A stretch of 64,000 nt of DNA from Psychromicrobium lacuslunae. GTDB taxonomy: Bacteria > Actinomycetota > Actinomycetes > Actinomycetales > Micrococcaceae. The stretch's first letter is position 1. Each line of letters begins with the position of its first letter. Below, one piece after another: positions 50,447 through 58,368 of the stretch. The position numbers and the translations under genes were made by a program. The stretch covers positions 3,224,001 to 3,288,000 of the forward strand of contig NZ_CP011005.1 in NCBI RefSeq assembly GCF_000950575.1, in the 5' to 3' direction. Under the pieces are notes generated by a model, which saw nothing but the letters and a program-made list of their open reading frames with translations, was not told the origin of the DNA and searched no databases.

Positions 50447-51412
50447 CTACTTGGTGCCGAAGACAGGATAGTGGTCAGAATAGTCGGTGAAGGTCTGGCC
50501 GCCGCCGGTCCAAGCCGCTGAATGGACCGGATGAGTTACGTTTTTCCAGCTGCTGGGCGCTGGATGTCCTTTGATCGGTAGCAGGTAGTCCAGTTGCTCG
50601 GCAGGGTGCTCACCGTAGAAGTATTTGGCGATCGAATTCCGGGAATAGTCGAACGAGGGACCGCCAGCAAACTCCGGTTTGACTGCGTCGAGGTCGTTGT
50701 ATAACGACGCTTCCTCGGCAGTTCCGGCAATGATATTCAGGTCACCAACTACGAATAGTGGTTCGTTACTCGGGAACTTTTGGGCGTCGATGAATTGCTT
50801 GAGTTCAGCTAGCTGCTTCTTGCGAACGCTTGCCGGTGAGACGCGGCAACTTGAGTCCTCTGCCTGGGTGTGTGTGCCAATGATATTGACTACTCCGGCC
50901 GGGGTGCTTATTTGCGCATAAGCAAAACCCTTATTGCTCAGTGGCTCTATCAGGCCACAGCTGTCCTGATAGATATATTGTTTCTTGACCGTGATCGGCC
51001 AGCGGCTCAGGATGGACACGCCACCGTCCTCCGGTGTCAAAGCACCGTAGCTGCCCAGGGTTTGGTCCCACCCAGACTTGCTCCGGCCTACCCACGGTGT
51101 TTGATGGGGGTACTCCTTAGCTAGGTTAGCTTGGAGTCGCTCGGAGCCGGGGTTATCAAAGCCCTCTTGGAACACCACGATGTCTTGTCCGGAAACGACC
51201 TTGTCCCTGGCAATTAAGTCTGCACGGGCGGACTGATTCCACCCTGAACTGGCGATAGCGGGCAGCATTCGCACATTCATACTGGCAATTTTCAGCTCGT
51301 CGTAGCTGGAGATGCTTTCGCTAGGCAGAGCTTGAGCGGCCGCCATTGAACTCATAGTTAGGGCGATTGCGATGGCGGTAATCGCTGCAGCGTGTTTGAG
51401 GATCATGGCCAT
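50447..51412 (-). CDS. Secreted sphingomyelinase C-like phosphodiesterase
   Basis: From ATG 51412 (TTG 51418 and ATG 51406 are alternatives) this is a 321-residue protein with a signal peptide ending near AAAQA. The endonuclease/exonuclease/phosphatase fold is complete: IASMNVRMLP, VVFQEGFD with the metal Glu, VSILSRWPI, IIGTHTQAEDSSC, VVGDLNI with the Asp, and YSDHYPVFG with the catalytic His. EHPAEQLDYLLP and SWKNVTHPVHSAAW point to neutral sphingomyelin phosphodiesterases rather than DNases. These release phosphocholine from sphingomyelin and can be host-damaging. Palindromic repeats flank the gene at 50357 and 51530. Confidence 0.85.
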   Translation of the reverse strand: MAMILKHAAAITAIAIALTMSSMAAAQALPSESISSYDELKIASMNVRMLPAIASSGWNQSARADLIARDKVVSGQDIVVFQEGFDNPGSERLQANLAKEYPHQTPWVGRSKSGWDQTLGSYGALTPEDGGVSILSRWPITVKKQYIYQDSCGLIEPLSNKGFAYAQISTPAGVVNIIGTHTQAEDSSCRVSPASVRKKQLAELKQFIDAQKFPSNEPLFVVGDLNIIAGTAEEASLYNDLDAVKPEFAGGPSFDYSRNSIAKYFYGEHPAEQLDYLLPIKGHPAPSSWKNVTHPVHSAAWTGGGQTFTDYSDHYPVFGTK

Positions 51413-51529
51413 AGTCAATAATCAGTAAGTGGACGCTCGAGTATCTCAGGGTTAACGCGGGGGAACGCTGGGCTGGGAATTTGCCGGGATCCGCTAAGCC
51501 GAGGAACTCAGCTCGCTGAAGCGCTCACC

Positions 51530-51603
51530 AGGTGAGTTCGTGGTTTAGTCTCGGATTCGCCAGTAATTACCAGCGAATCCGAGAGACAGCAACGAACTCG
51601 GCG
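51530..51603. repeat. 74-nt palindromic repeat, copy 3
   Basis: It aligns without gaps to copy 2. The outer stem is reduced to GAGTTCGT (51534-51541) with ACGAACTC (51592-51599). The inner stem CTCGGATTCGC (51550-51560) with GCGAATCCGAG (51573-51583) is intact, but both central CTAG boxes have become CCAG. It lies between the divergent sphingomyelinase-like and TPR-like genes and ends 7 nt before the GGAGG of the latter. Confidence 0.9.
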
Positions 51604-51624
51604 GGAATGAGGAGGTAGTGCAGC

Positions 51625-52362
51625 ATGATGAGGCAACAGGTGCTCGATGAGCTCTGGGATTTTTCTGATCCGCTGGGTTCGGAGCAGCGATTTCGACGGT
51701 ATCTGACCGAATCGCAATTGTCAGCCTCTGAACGGGCTGAAATTGAAACTCAACTGGCCCGATCGCTTGGTTTGCAGGGTCGTTTCGACGAAGCTCGCGA
51801 TTTGCTGGGCGGCGTGCAGAGCGATCAAGCTGTGGTTCAGGTTCGGCTTGCGCTCGAAACGGGTCGAGTTACGAACTCTGCGGGGATCCCGGCGGATTCG
51901 GTGCCGTCATTTGAAGTGGCGGCGGCGCTGGCCGCAGAGCACGGCTTGGACTTCTTAAGAGTGGACGCCTTGCACATGTTAGCTATCGTCCAGCCCGCGG
52001 ACGCAGCTCGATGGACCCAGCAAGGCCTGGCCGTGATAGCAGCTGCCCGGGGTGGCACTGAAGACTTAGCCCGGCTTGCTCGCTGGCGAGTCTCCTTGCT
52101 GAACAATCTGGGCTGGTCGCTGCACGACGCAGCGAAGCACACAGCGGCACTTGAGGCATTTAATCAGGCGCTAGCCGCCGCCGAAGAGGTTGGTTCCCCG
52201 CAGCAGTTGTTCAATGCTCGCTGGGCGGTGGCACGTCAACTCAGAGAGCTAGGCCAGAACGAAGAAGCCCAGGAGATCCAGCAAAGCCTAGCGGCCCAAG
52301 ACCCGCACGCCAGTTATGTGCAGGAAGAACTGCAGGAACTGGCTAAAATCTTCGACCGCTAG
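51625..52362 (+). CDS. TPR-like helical repeat protein
   Basis: The 245-residue soluble protein is almost entirely helical with tetratricopeptide-like repeats, for example ETQLARSLGLQGRFDEARDL, LLNNLGWSLHDAAKHTAALE and WAVARQLRELGQNEEAQE. TPR proteins usually mediate protein contacts, and no enzymatic motif is present. GGAGG lies 9 nt before ATG 51625. It is convergent with purL, 5 nt away. Confidence 0.8.
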   Translation: MMRQQVLDELWDFSDPLGSEQRFRRYLTESQLSASERAEIETQLARSLGLQGRFDEARDLLGGVQSDQAVVQVRLALETGRVTNSAGIPADSVPSFEVAAALAAEHGLDFLRVDALHMLAIVQPADAARWTQQGLAVIAAARGGTEDLARLARWRVSLLNNLGWSLHDAAKHTAALEAFNQALAAAEEVGSPQQLFNARWAVARQLRELGQNEEAQEIQQSLAAQDPHASYVQEELQELAKIFDR

Positions 52363-52367
52363 GGCCA

Positions 52368-54722
52368 CTAGCCGAAGTACTTTGGCAATGTCCCTTCGTG
52401 GGCCTCGCGCAGCTGATCGAGGCTCAGTGTGAAGGCGCCTGGCACGTCCAAGGCGCCGGATTCGGCGTCGACCACGCCGATCCGCAGGTGTTCGAAGCCG
52501 CGAGCTGAACACATGTCATTGAAGCGAACCTCTTCGGAGCGCGGCACCGAAACCAATGCGCGGGCCTGCGATTCGGAGAATAGCGCTTCGAAGACGGAAA
52601 TTCCGTCGCGGGCTGCCAACTCATCCAAGCCCACCCGGGCGCCGACGCCGAAGCGCAGCGAAGACTCAACCAGGGCTGCCGCTAAGCCGCCTTCGGAGAG
52701 GTCGTGGGCGGCGTCGATCATGCCATCGCGGGAGGCATTGATCAGAATCTCAGCGAGCTCTTTCTCCCGGCCCAGGTCGACGAGCGGCGGCTGGCCGCCG
52801 AGGTGTCCACGCAGGTTAGCCCACTCGGAGCCGTCCAGTTCGGCGCGAGTGGTGCCCAGGAGATAGATCGCCTGACCGTCTTCGCGCCAGCCGGAAGGGG
52901 TGCGCCGGGCCACGTCGTCAAACACGCCCAGTACGCCGACCACCGGGGTTGGATGAATAGCCACCGTCTTATCGCCACTGGCGGTGTGGTTGTACAGTGA
53001 GACGTTGCCGCCGGTCACCGGCACACCGAGTTCCTGGCAGGCATCAGCCAGCCCGCTCACCGATTCAGCGAACTGCCACATCACCTCAGGATCTTCGGGC
53101 GAGCCGAAGTTCAAGCAATCGGTGACGGCCAGCGGACGCGCACCCGAGGTGGCCACGTTCCGGTAGGCCTCAGCCAGCGCCAGTTTGGCACCCTCGCGTG
53201 GGTTCAGGTAGCAGTATCGACCATTGGCATCGGTGGACAAAGCCACGCCCAGGCCAGTGTTTTCATCCACTCGGATCACTCCGGCGTCATCCGGCATCGC
53301 CTGTGCGGTATTGCCCTGCACATAGCGGTCGTACTGATCGGTGACCCACGATTTCGAAGCCAAATTCGGCGAAGAGATCAGCTCGACGACGGCGGCGCCC
53401 AGGTCGGCAGGCACCTCGGCCTGGTCCGAAGCAGCAAATGAATCAGCCTGCAAGGCATCGAGCCACTCCGGTCGGTGGAAGGGTCGGTTGTAGACCGGTC
53501 CATCGTGCGCCACGGTGCGCGGGTCGACGTCGACAATTGTCTCGCCATCCCAGTCAATGATCAGCCGGCCGGTGTCGGTGACCTCGCCGAGCCAGGAGTA
53601 CTCAACATCCCACTTCGCCATCACGGCCTCAAAGGCCGCGACATTCTCCGGGGTGACAACCGCCATCATGCGTTCTTGCGATTCCGACATCAGGATTTCG
53701 CCCGGCGTCAGGCTTGGATCGCGCAGCAGCACCGAGGTCAGCTCCACGTGCATGCCTCCTTCGCCGTTGGATGCCAGTTCCGAGGTGGCGCAGGAAATGC
53801 CAGCGGCACCGAGATCTTGGATGCCGTCAACGATCGAGGCTTTGAACAGCTCGAGGCAGCACTCGATCAGCACCTTCTCCGCGAACGGATCGCCGACCTG
53901 GACGGCGGGGCGCTTCGAGGGCTTGGCATCGTCGAAAGACTCGGAGGCCAGCACCGAGGCGCCGCCGATGCCGTCGCCACCGGTGCGGGCACCGAAAAGC
54001 ACCACCCGGTTGCCAACGCCGGAGGCATTGGCCAATCGGATGTCCTCGTGCCGCAGCACGCCAACGGCTAGCGCATTGACCAGCGGATTGCCTTGATAGA
54101 CCGAGTCAAAGACGACTTCGCCGCCGATGTTCGGCAGGCCGAGCGAATTGCCGTAGCCGCCAATACCGGAAACAATGCCGTGCACCAGCCGCGCGGTGTC
54201 GGGGTGGTCAATGGCGCCAAAGCGCAGCGGATCCATCACCGCAACCGGCCGAGCGCCCATCGAAATAATGTCCCGAACAATACCGCCGATGCCGGTGGCC
54301 GCACCCTGGTAGGGCTCCACGAAAGAGGGGTGGTTGTGCGATTCGACCTTGAAGGTGACCGCCCAGCCGTCGCCGATATCAACAACACCAGCGTTCTCGC
54401 CAATGCCGACCAGCAGGTGTTCCTTCATCTCCTCGGTGACCTTGTCGCCAAACTGGCGCAGGTGCACCTTGGAGGACTTATACGAGCAATGCTCACTCCA
54501 CATCACTGAGTACATGGCTAGTTCGGCAGCGGTGGGGCGACGCTCCAGGATCTCCTTGATCCGGGCGAACTCGTTGTCCTTCAAGCCAAGCTCTGCCCAG
54601 GGCAGCTCGGTCTCGGGAGTGGCCGCAGCATTGACCACGGTATCGATATTGAAACCAGTCTTTTCAGCGGCTGTGGTCGAGGCAGCGGTCGAGGCGGTTT
54701 GGTCAGTCGAAGAGATGCTCAC
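52368..54722 (-). CDS. purL: Phosphoribosylformylglycinamidine synthase, large subunit
   Basis: The 784-residue length is that of the small-type PurL that works with PurS and PurQ. It uses ATP and ammonia from PurQ to convert FGAR to [16 protein letters not shown] at about 69-80 and [16 protein letters not shown] contain the catalytic and ATP-binding residues. The second half repeats the fold ([23 protein letters not shown]). It starts with GTG overlapping the purQ stop as GTGA. Confidence 0.97.
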   Translation of the reverse strand: MSISSTDQTASTAASTTAAEKTGFNIDTVVNAAATPETELPWAELGLKDNEFARIKEILERRPTAAELAMYSVMWSEHCSYKSSKVHLRQFGDKVTEEMKEHLLVGIGENAGVVDIGDGWAVTFKVESHNHPSFVEPYQGAATGIGGIVRDIISMGARPVAVMDPLRFGAIDHPDTARLVHGIVSGIGGYGNSLGLPNIGGEVVFDSVYQGNPLVNALAVGVLRHEDIRLANASGVGNRVVLFGARTGGDGIGGASVLASESFDDAKPSKRPAVQVGDPFAEKVLIECCLELFKASIVDGIQDLGAAGISCATSELASNGEGGMHVELTSVLLRDPSLTPGEILMSESQERMMAVVTPENVAAFEAVMAKWDVEYSWLGEVTDTGRLIIDWDGETIVDVDPRTVAHDGPVYNRPFHRPEWLDALQADSFAASDQAEVPADLGAAVVELISSPNLASKSWVTDQYDRYVQGNTAQAMPDDAGVIRVDENTGLGVALSTDANGRYCYLNPREGAKLALAEAYRNVATSGARPLAVTDCLNFGSPEDPEVMWQFAESVSGLADACQELGVPVTGGNVSLYNHTASGDKTVAIHPTPVVGVLGVFDDVARRTPSGWREDGQAIYLLGTTRAELDGSEWANLRGHLGGQPPLVDLGREKELAEILINASRDGMIDAAHDLSEGGLAAALVESSLRFGVGARVGLDELAARDGISVFEALFSESQARALVSVPRSEEVRFNDMCSARGFEHLRIGVVDAESGALDVPGAFTLSLDQLREAHEGTLPKYFG

Positions 54723-55456
54723 GCTTTAGCTCCTGCCAGGATGGTGTTCAAGACGGAGGCGAAGAAACCCAGTCCGTCGGTGCCGGTGTGTGGGCCAGCC
54801 GGAGAGGACGGTCCGAAGCCGGCTTCCACCGCGTGCTCGGGATGCGGCATCAGGCCAACCACATTGCCCGCGGCATTGGAGATACCGGCAATGTCACGGC
54901 GGGAGCCATTCGGATTCACGCCGATATAGCGGAACACTACCCGCCCCTCGGCTTCCAGCGCGTCGAGGGTCTTTTCATCGGCGATGTATTGGCCGTCTTG
55001 GTTCTTGAGCGGCACCGTGATGTCTTGGCCTGCCTGGTAAGCATTGGTCCAGGCGGTGGCCGCATTCTCCACCCGAAGTACCTGATCGCGGCAGATGAAT
55101 TTCAAATGATCGTTCTTGACCATCGACCCCGGCAGTAGATGCGATTCGGTCAAGATTTGGAAGCCATTGCAAATGCCCAGCACGGGCAGCTTGGCGTCCG
55201 AATTCGCCGCATCGATGACCTTGGCCATGAGGGGGGCGAAACGGGAGATCGCGCCAGCCCGCAAGTAATCGCCGTAGGAGAAGCCGCCGGGGATCACCAC
55301 CGCGTCGACGTCTTGCAGATCGTCATCGGCGTGCCACAACTCGACGGCGGTGGCTCCGGAAAGCCGTACCGCCCGGGCAGCGTCTCGGTCATCGAGGGTG
55401 CCGGGGAAAGTCACTACGCCGACTCGGGCGGCGGATAGGTCCAGAGATTCAGTCAT
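54719..55456 (-). CDS. purQ: Phosphoribosylformylglycinamidine synthase, glutamine amidotransferase subunit
   Basis: This class I amidotransferase supplies ammonia to PurL. From ATG 55456 it has 245 residues; the five codons before it lack support. The nucleophile Cys96 is in [10 protein letters not shown], the oxyanion strand has [14 protein letters not shown], and the His/Glu pair is in MPHPEHAVE. It overlaps purS by 8 nt and purL by 4 nt. Confidence 0.96.
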   Translation of the reverse strand: MTESLDLSAARVGVVTFPGTLDDRDAARAVRLSGATAVELWHADDDLQDVDAVVIPGGFSYGDYLRAGAISRFAPLMAKVIDAANSDAKLPVLGICNGFQILTESHLLPGSMVKNDHLKFICRDQVLRVENAATAWTNAYQAGQDITVPLKNQDGQYIADEKTLDALEAEGRVVFRYIGVNPNGSRRDIAGISNAAGNVVGLMPHPEHAVEAGFGPSSPAGPHTGTDGLGFFASVLNTILAGAKA

Positions 55457-55700
55457 TGATGGCCTCAACATTGACCACGTCTTCGATCACCGGGTTGGAG
55501 AGCAGTGTTTCGGCGGCTTCGCGGGCCTTGGCCAGCACAGCCTCGGTCACCTCGCCGTCAACCGTCAGTTCGAATCGTTTGCCCTGGCGGACGCCACTGA
55601 ACTCGGTGAAGCCCAGTCGGGGTAGCGCCCCAACAATGGCCTTCCCCTGCGGATCGAGGATTTCGGGTTTGGGCATGACGTCGACAACGATCCGGGGCAT
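55449..55700 (-). CDS. purS: Phosphoribosylformylglycinamidine synthase, PurS subunit
   Basis: From ATG 55700 (AGGAG 8 nt upstream) the protein has 83 residues, the normal PurS size. [30 protein letters not shown] and [11 protein letters not shown] are characteristic. It bridges PurQ and PurL and helps channel ammonia. It is the first gene of the purSQL operon. Confidence 0.95.
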   Translation of the reverse strand: MPRIVVDVMPKPEILDPQGKAIVGALPRLGFTEFSGVRQGKRFELTVDGEVTEAVLAKAREAAETLLSNPVIEDVVNVEAIND

Positions 55701-55835
55701 CCGGTGACTCCTGTTTTTGAGAAGCGGGTGTCGCGAAGGCTGGGTTGCAGCCGTAAAACGTTGCCGTCTCACGCTACTTTGCTGGCTGCCATAAATGTCA
55801 GTCGGCCTAACAGCGCTCCGCGAGCTTGCACCACC

Positions 55836-55841
55836 ATTCTA
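55836..55841 (-). promoter_or_regulatory. Possible -10 box of purSQL
   Basis: On the minus strand this reads TAGAAT, one base from consensus, about 135 nt upstream of purS. No matching -35 is clear. The resulting leader of about 125 nt could hold a regulatory element, but I see no known riboswitch core in it. Confidence 0.35.
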
Positions 55842-55864
55842 CCGGCCATTTAACAGTGCAAAGC

Positions 55865-56275
55865 TCAGCCCAGCATCAACGCATTCGGATCGTCTGGGCT
55901 AACCCTAAAAGGCAGCGTCGCCCCGACATGCCAGTTGTGCAAGGCTGCCTGGGCGATCACTGTTTGGTAGGTAGCTCGATAAGGGGTGTGCTCCGGAAAG
56001 TTGAGCTCCAGTTCCACCGCATAGATCGGTACGCCGTCGAAGTCTTTACCGCTGTTGTGCAGCGCGATGACGGTCCCGCTGCCTTGCAGCATCCCGGCGT
56101 GCATGGTCATGTTCGCAAAGGGATTGGCCTGTGAGACGCCGTGGCTGGCGGGCTGCTGATGGCTGAGCTGCTCGGCAAGATCAGCTGAGTGGCGGAGGTT
56201 CTCTCGCCAATCAGTCTTCTCGCGCTGGCGAGCCCCGGCCTCTGCCAGCCTCAAAAGATCTCTGAAGACACCCAT
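55865..56275 (-). CDS. Hypothetical protein, paralogue of its upstream neighbour
   Basis: From ATG 56275 the protein has 136 residues; the longer frame to 56449 would overlap the next gene. The N-terminus MGVFRDLLRLAEAGARQR is amphipathic, and the C-terminal half is a beta-rich domain with VIALHNSGKDFDGVPIYAVE and FRVSPDDPNALML. The second half shares its layout with the adjacent protein (P-Y-x-L/V-E, the PY pair, V-D/S-P-x-x-P-N/Q). It is not recognised as a named family. The two genes are 8 nt apart and co-directional. Confidence 0.7.
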   Translation of the reverse strand: MGVFRDLLRLAEAGARQREKTDWRENLRHSADLAEQLSHQQPASHGVSQANPFANMTMHAGMLQGSGTVIALHNSGKDFDGVPIYAVELELNFPEHTPYRATYQTVIAQAALHNWHVGATLPFRVSPDDPNALMLG

Positions 56276-56283
56276 TCGACTGG

Positions 56284-56754
56284 TTAGCTGGTCAGCGCTA
56301 TGTTCTGCGGATTTGCCGGATCCACGGCGACTTCGTGGGCGGTGCCGACGGCGTAGTTCGCCAAGAATTGGGCCGGCACCATTTCGCGTTTGGTTACCGT
56401 GTAAGGAGCTGCGCCAGGCAAGGTGACTTGCACTTCGAGCTGGTACCAAGGGTTCCCGGCGGTGCGCTCACCGGTGTCGACTAAGCCCGTCACCACCGAA
56501 CTACCCGGAGTGCCGATCGAGATGATCCTATTGAGTTCCTGGCCATAGGCATTGAGCACGTCATGGTCGGCCTGCATTTGGCCGCCCACCTGAGCTGCAT
56601 TGGCCATCGTGACCTGGCTGCCGTCAGTGTAACCGGCATCGCGGAGGTGCTGAGAGGCCAATTCTTGAGCTGCTTGTGCCTGCGCTGCCCAATCCTGATT
56701 GCTGCCGGTCGGATTCCCACCGAAGGCGTTCTTAGCTCGATCAAACAGTCCCAT
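56284..56754 (-). CDS. Hypothetical protein, paralogue of its downstream neighbour
   Basis: The 156-residue protein starts MGLFDRAKNAFGG and has an Ala/Gln-rich helical N-terminal half (WAAQAQAAQELASQHL). The beta-rich C-terminal half contains VVTGLVDTGERTAGNPWYQL and VAVDPANPQNIAL. It lacks a signal peptide and membrane helices. The pair probably arose by tandem duplication. No function is known to me. Confidence 0.72.
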   Translation of the reverse strand: MGLFDRAKNAFGGNPTGSNQDWAAQAQAAQELASQHLRDAGYTDGSQVTMANAAQVGGQMQADHDVLNAYGQELNRIISIGTPGSSVVTGLVDTGERTAGNPWYQLEVQVTLPGAAPYTVTKREMVPAQFLANYAVGTAHEVAVDPANPQNIALTS

Positions 56755-56860
56755 AACGCTCCCTCAAGAGATTTATTACAAAATTGAAATGTATTCTCTT
56801 TAGATCATCCCAGGGCTCACTGCCCAGGGCAAGCTTCCGTCAGCTTTGGTCGAACGCCTG

Positions 56861-57373
56861 CTACTTGGAGTTATCGGCACCAACGCCAAAGAGCGGTTCA
56901 AGGAGCTTCCACTCCGCTATGGCACAGCCGTTCTGTTGACTGAACTCTTTGCCCACCGCGTTGCCCTTGAAAGTGCCGCTAACCTTGGCAGTCTGCGGTC
57001 CGCCCATTTGCATAGTGCAACTTTGCGGGCTGGCGTCGGTCTGGAAGATTGTCGGGCCGGCGTTTTCAAGGGCCGCGCAAGCGGCATCCGGGTCGGTCAC
57101 CGTGGAGCCGGCCTGTGCCTTTGCTCCCTGACAGCTCAGCGTGCGCTGCACGCTTGCTGACTCCGGAGTGGCTTTGACATCTATTACCAGCGCGGTCTCC
57201 GCGGCACCAGTGGTCTGGCTAGAACTGGGTTGGCTAGAACTGGAAGCAGTTGAATTGCTCGGTGCTGGCGATCCAGTGCCACCATTTCCGGCCGGGCTGG
57301 CGCAAGAGGAGAGCAGCATTAGCCCGGTAATAGCGGCTAGTATCAGGCGAGAAGCTTGCTTCGGTGATGTCAT
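56861..57373 (-). CDS. Lipoprotein with subtilisin-inhibitor-like (SSI) domain
   Basis: The 170-residue protein has a lipobox LLSSC at about residues 20-24, a Ser/Thr/Pro linker of about 30 residues, and an SSI-like domain with four Cys in the expected order: TLSCQG, DAACAALE, QSCTMQM and NGCAIAEW. Streptomyces subtilisin inhibitors are secreted; this one would be tethered to the membrane. It may control an extracellular serine protease. The reactive loop lies before NGC, but the P1 residue cannot be fixed safely by eye. Confidence 0.8.
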   Translation of the reverse strand: MTSPKQASRLILAAITGLMLLSSCASPAGNGGTGSPAPSNSTASSSSQPSSSQTTGAAETALVIDVKATPESASVQRTLSCQGAKAQAGSTVTDPDAACAALENAGPTIFQTDASPQSCTMQMGGPQTAKVSGTFKGNAVGKEFSQQNGCAIAEWKLLEPLFGVGADNSK

Positions 57374-57399
57374 GGTGACCTCTCTCGGATGCCTATAGC

Positions 57400-58332
57400 C
57401 TAGGCCTGCTCGCTTTGCTTCGGTAGCCGCTGACGCAGATCGTTCAGCAACCGTGACCGTAGTACAGCGGCTTCACTGCTGAAGGCGCGCTGCTGTGCCA
57501 CGTACTCCGCCTTCCCCTTGGCGGTTTCAATTTTGATCGCCGGATACCCCCAGCCAGCCAGCTCGTAGGGGGAGGCCTGCATGTCCATCCGGCGCACCCG
57601 CCAAGACAACTCAAAAGTGCACATCAGGAGCTCACTAGAGAGCAAGGGCAGCAGCTTGTAGCTCCACTTATAAAGATCCATATTGGCGTGCAGGCAGCCG
57701 GGCTGCTCGAGTTCGCGCTGGGTCTCCCGGCTGGGTTGCAATTCGTTCAGCGGAACTGCCTGGGGTGTGTAGAACCGGAAAGCATCGAAATGGGAGCAGC
57801 GCACCCGGTTGGCTTCCACCACCCGATCGGTACCGTCGGCACCGAGGCGCAAATCTAGGTACTCGTGCCGGGCGCCATTGCTAGCGCTGCGATAGACCAT
57901 CGCCCATTCGTGCAGACCAAAGCACCCGAATTGAGCAGGCCGTGCCACGGTGCGGCGAAGCAGATCGGTGGTGAAGCGCAGCGCTGATTCCCGGTCCACC
58001 AGGAACGCCTCGAGGTCCACGATGACAGCAGGTTCCGTCACCGTTAGGCCCAGCCCTTCCCGTTCCGCTTGGTTGGCGCTGCGATAGTGCCTCCAGTTGA
58101 GGCGCTCGATTGCTTCTTCGCCGAGTAAGACGGTGTGACTGCCCGGATGCCAACGTCTGAGCTGACCGGGTTTCAGCGTGTAATAGGTGAACAGGAAGTC
58201 CTCGACAGGATGTGGCTTACCGGCCGAGCGACGTTTTAGGTACGGTTCGGCGTACTGGTCAACCAGCTCATGATGGGCCTCAGCGCGCGGCAACCACTGC
58301 TGGGGGCTGAGCGCGCTGAGTTGACTGGACAT
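57400..58332 (-). CDS. Conserved actinobacterial protein, often labelled 3-methyladenine DNA glycosylase
   Basis: The 310-residue soluble protein matches an actinobacterial family by HPVEDFLFTYYTLKPGQLRRWHPG at about 41-64, FGCFGLHEWAMVY and CLHANMDLYKWSYKL. Database entries often carry the glycosylase name. I see neither the helix-hairpin-helix Gly/Pro-Asp motif nor the AAG-type fold, so the activity is unproven. It lies between the lipoprotein and the fucosidase genes on the same strand. Confidence 0.75.
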   Translation of the reverse strand: MSSQLSALSPQQWLPRAEAHHELVDQYAEPYLKRRSAGKPHPVEDFLFTYYTLKPGQLRRWHPGSHTVLLGEEAIERLNWRHYRSANQAEREGLGLTVTEPAVIVDLEAFLVDRESALRFTTDLLRRTVARPAQFGCFGLHEWAMVYRSASNGARHEYLDLRLGADGTDRVVEANRVRCSHFDAFRFYTPQAVPLNELQPSRETQRELEQPGCLHANMDLYKWSYKLLPLLSSELLMCTFELSWRVRRMDMQASPYELAGWGYPAIKIETAKGKAEYVAQQRAFSSEAAVLRSRLLNDLRQRLPKQSEQA

Positions 58333-58368
58333 ACTTCCATTCTCCCGTGGCCCGCACGGGCTGGCGAA

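Noticed and set aside
38287-51603. CRISPR array
   Set aside because: The repeats are 12 kb and 1.2 kb apart, strongly palindromic and not separated by regular spacers; no cas gene is present.
53475-54509. Several 130-200-codon plus-strand frames opposite purL
   Set aside because: They are shadows of a highly conserved purine gene.
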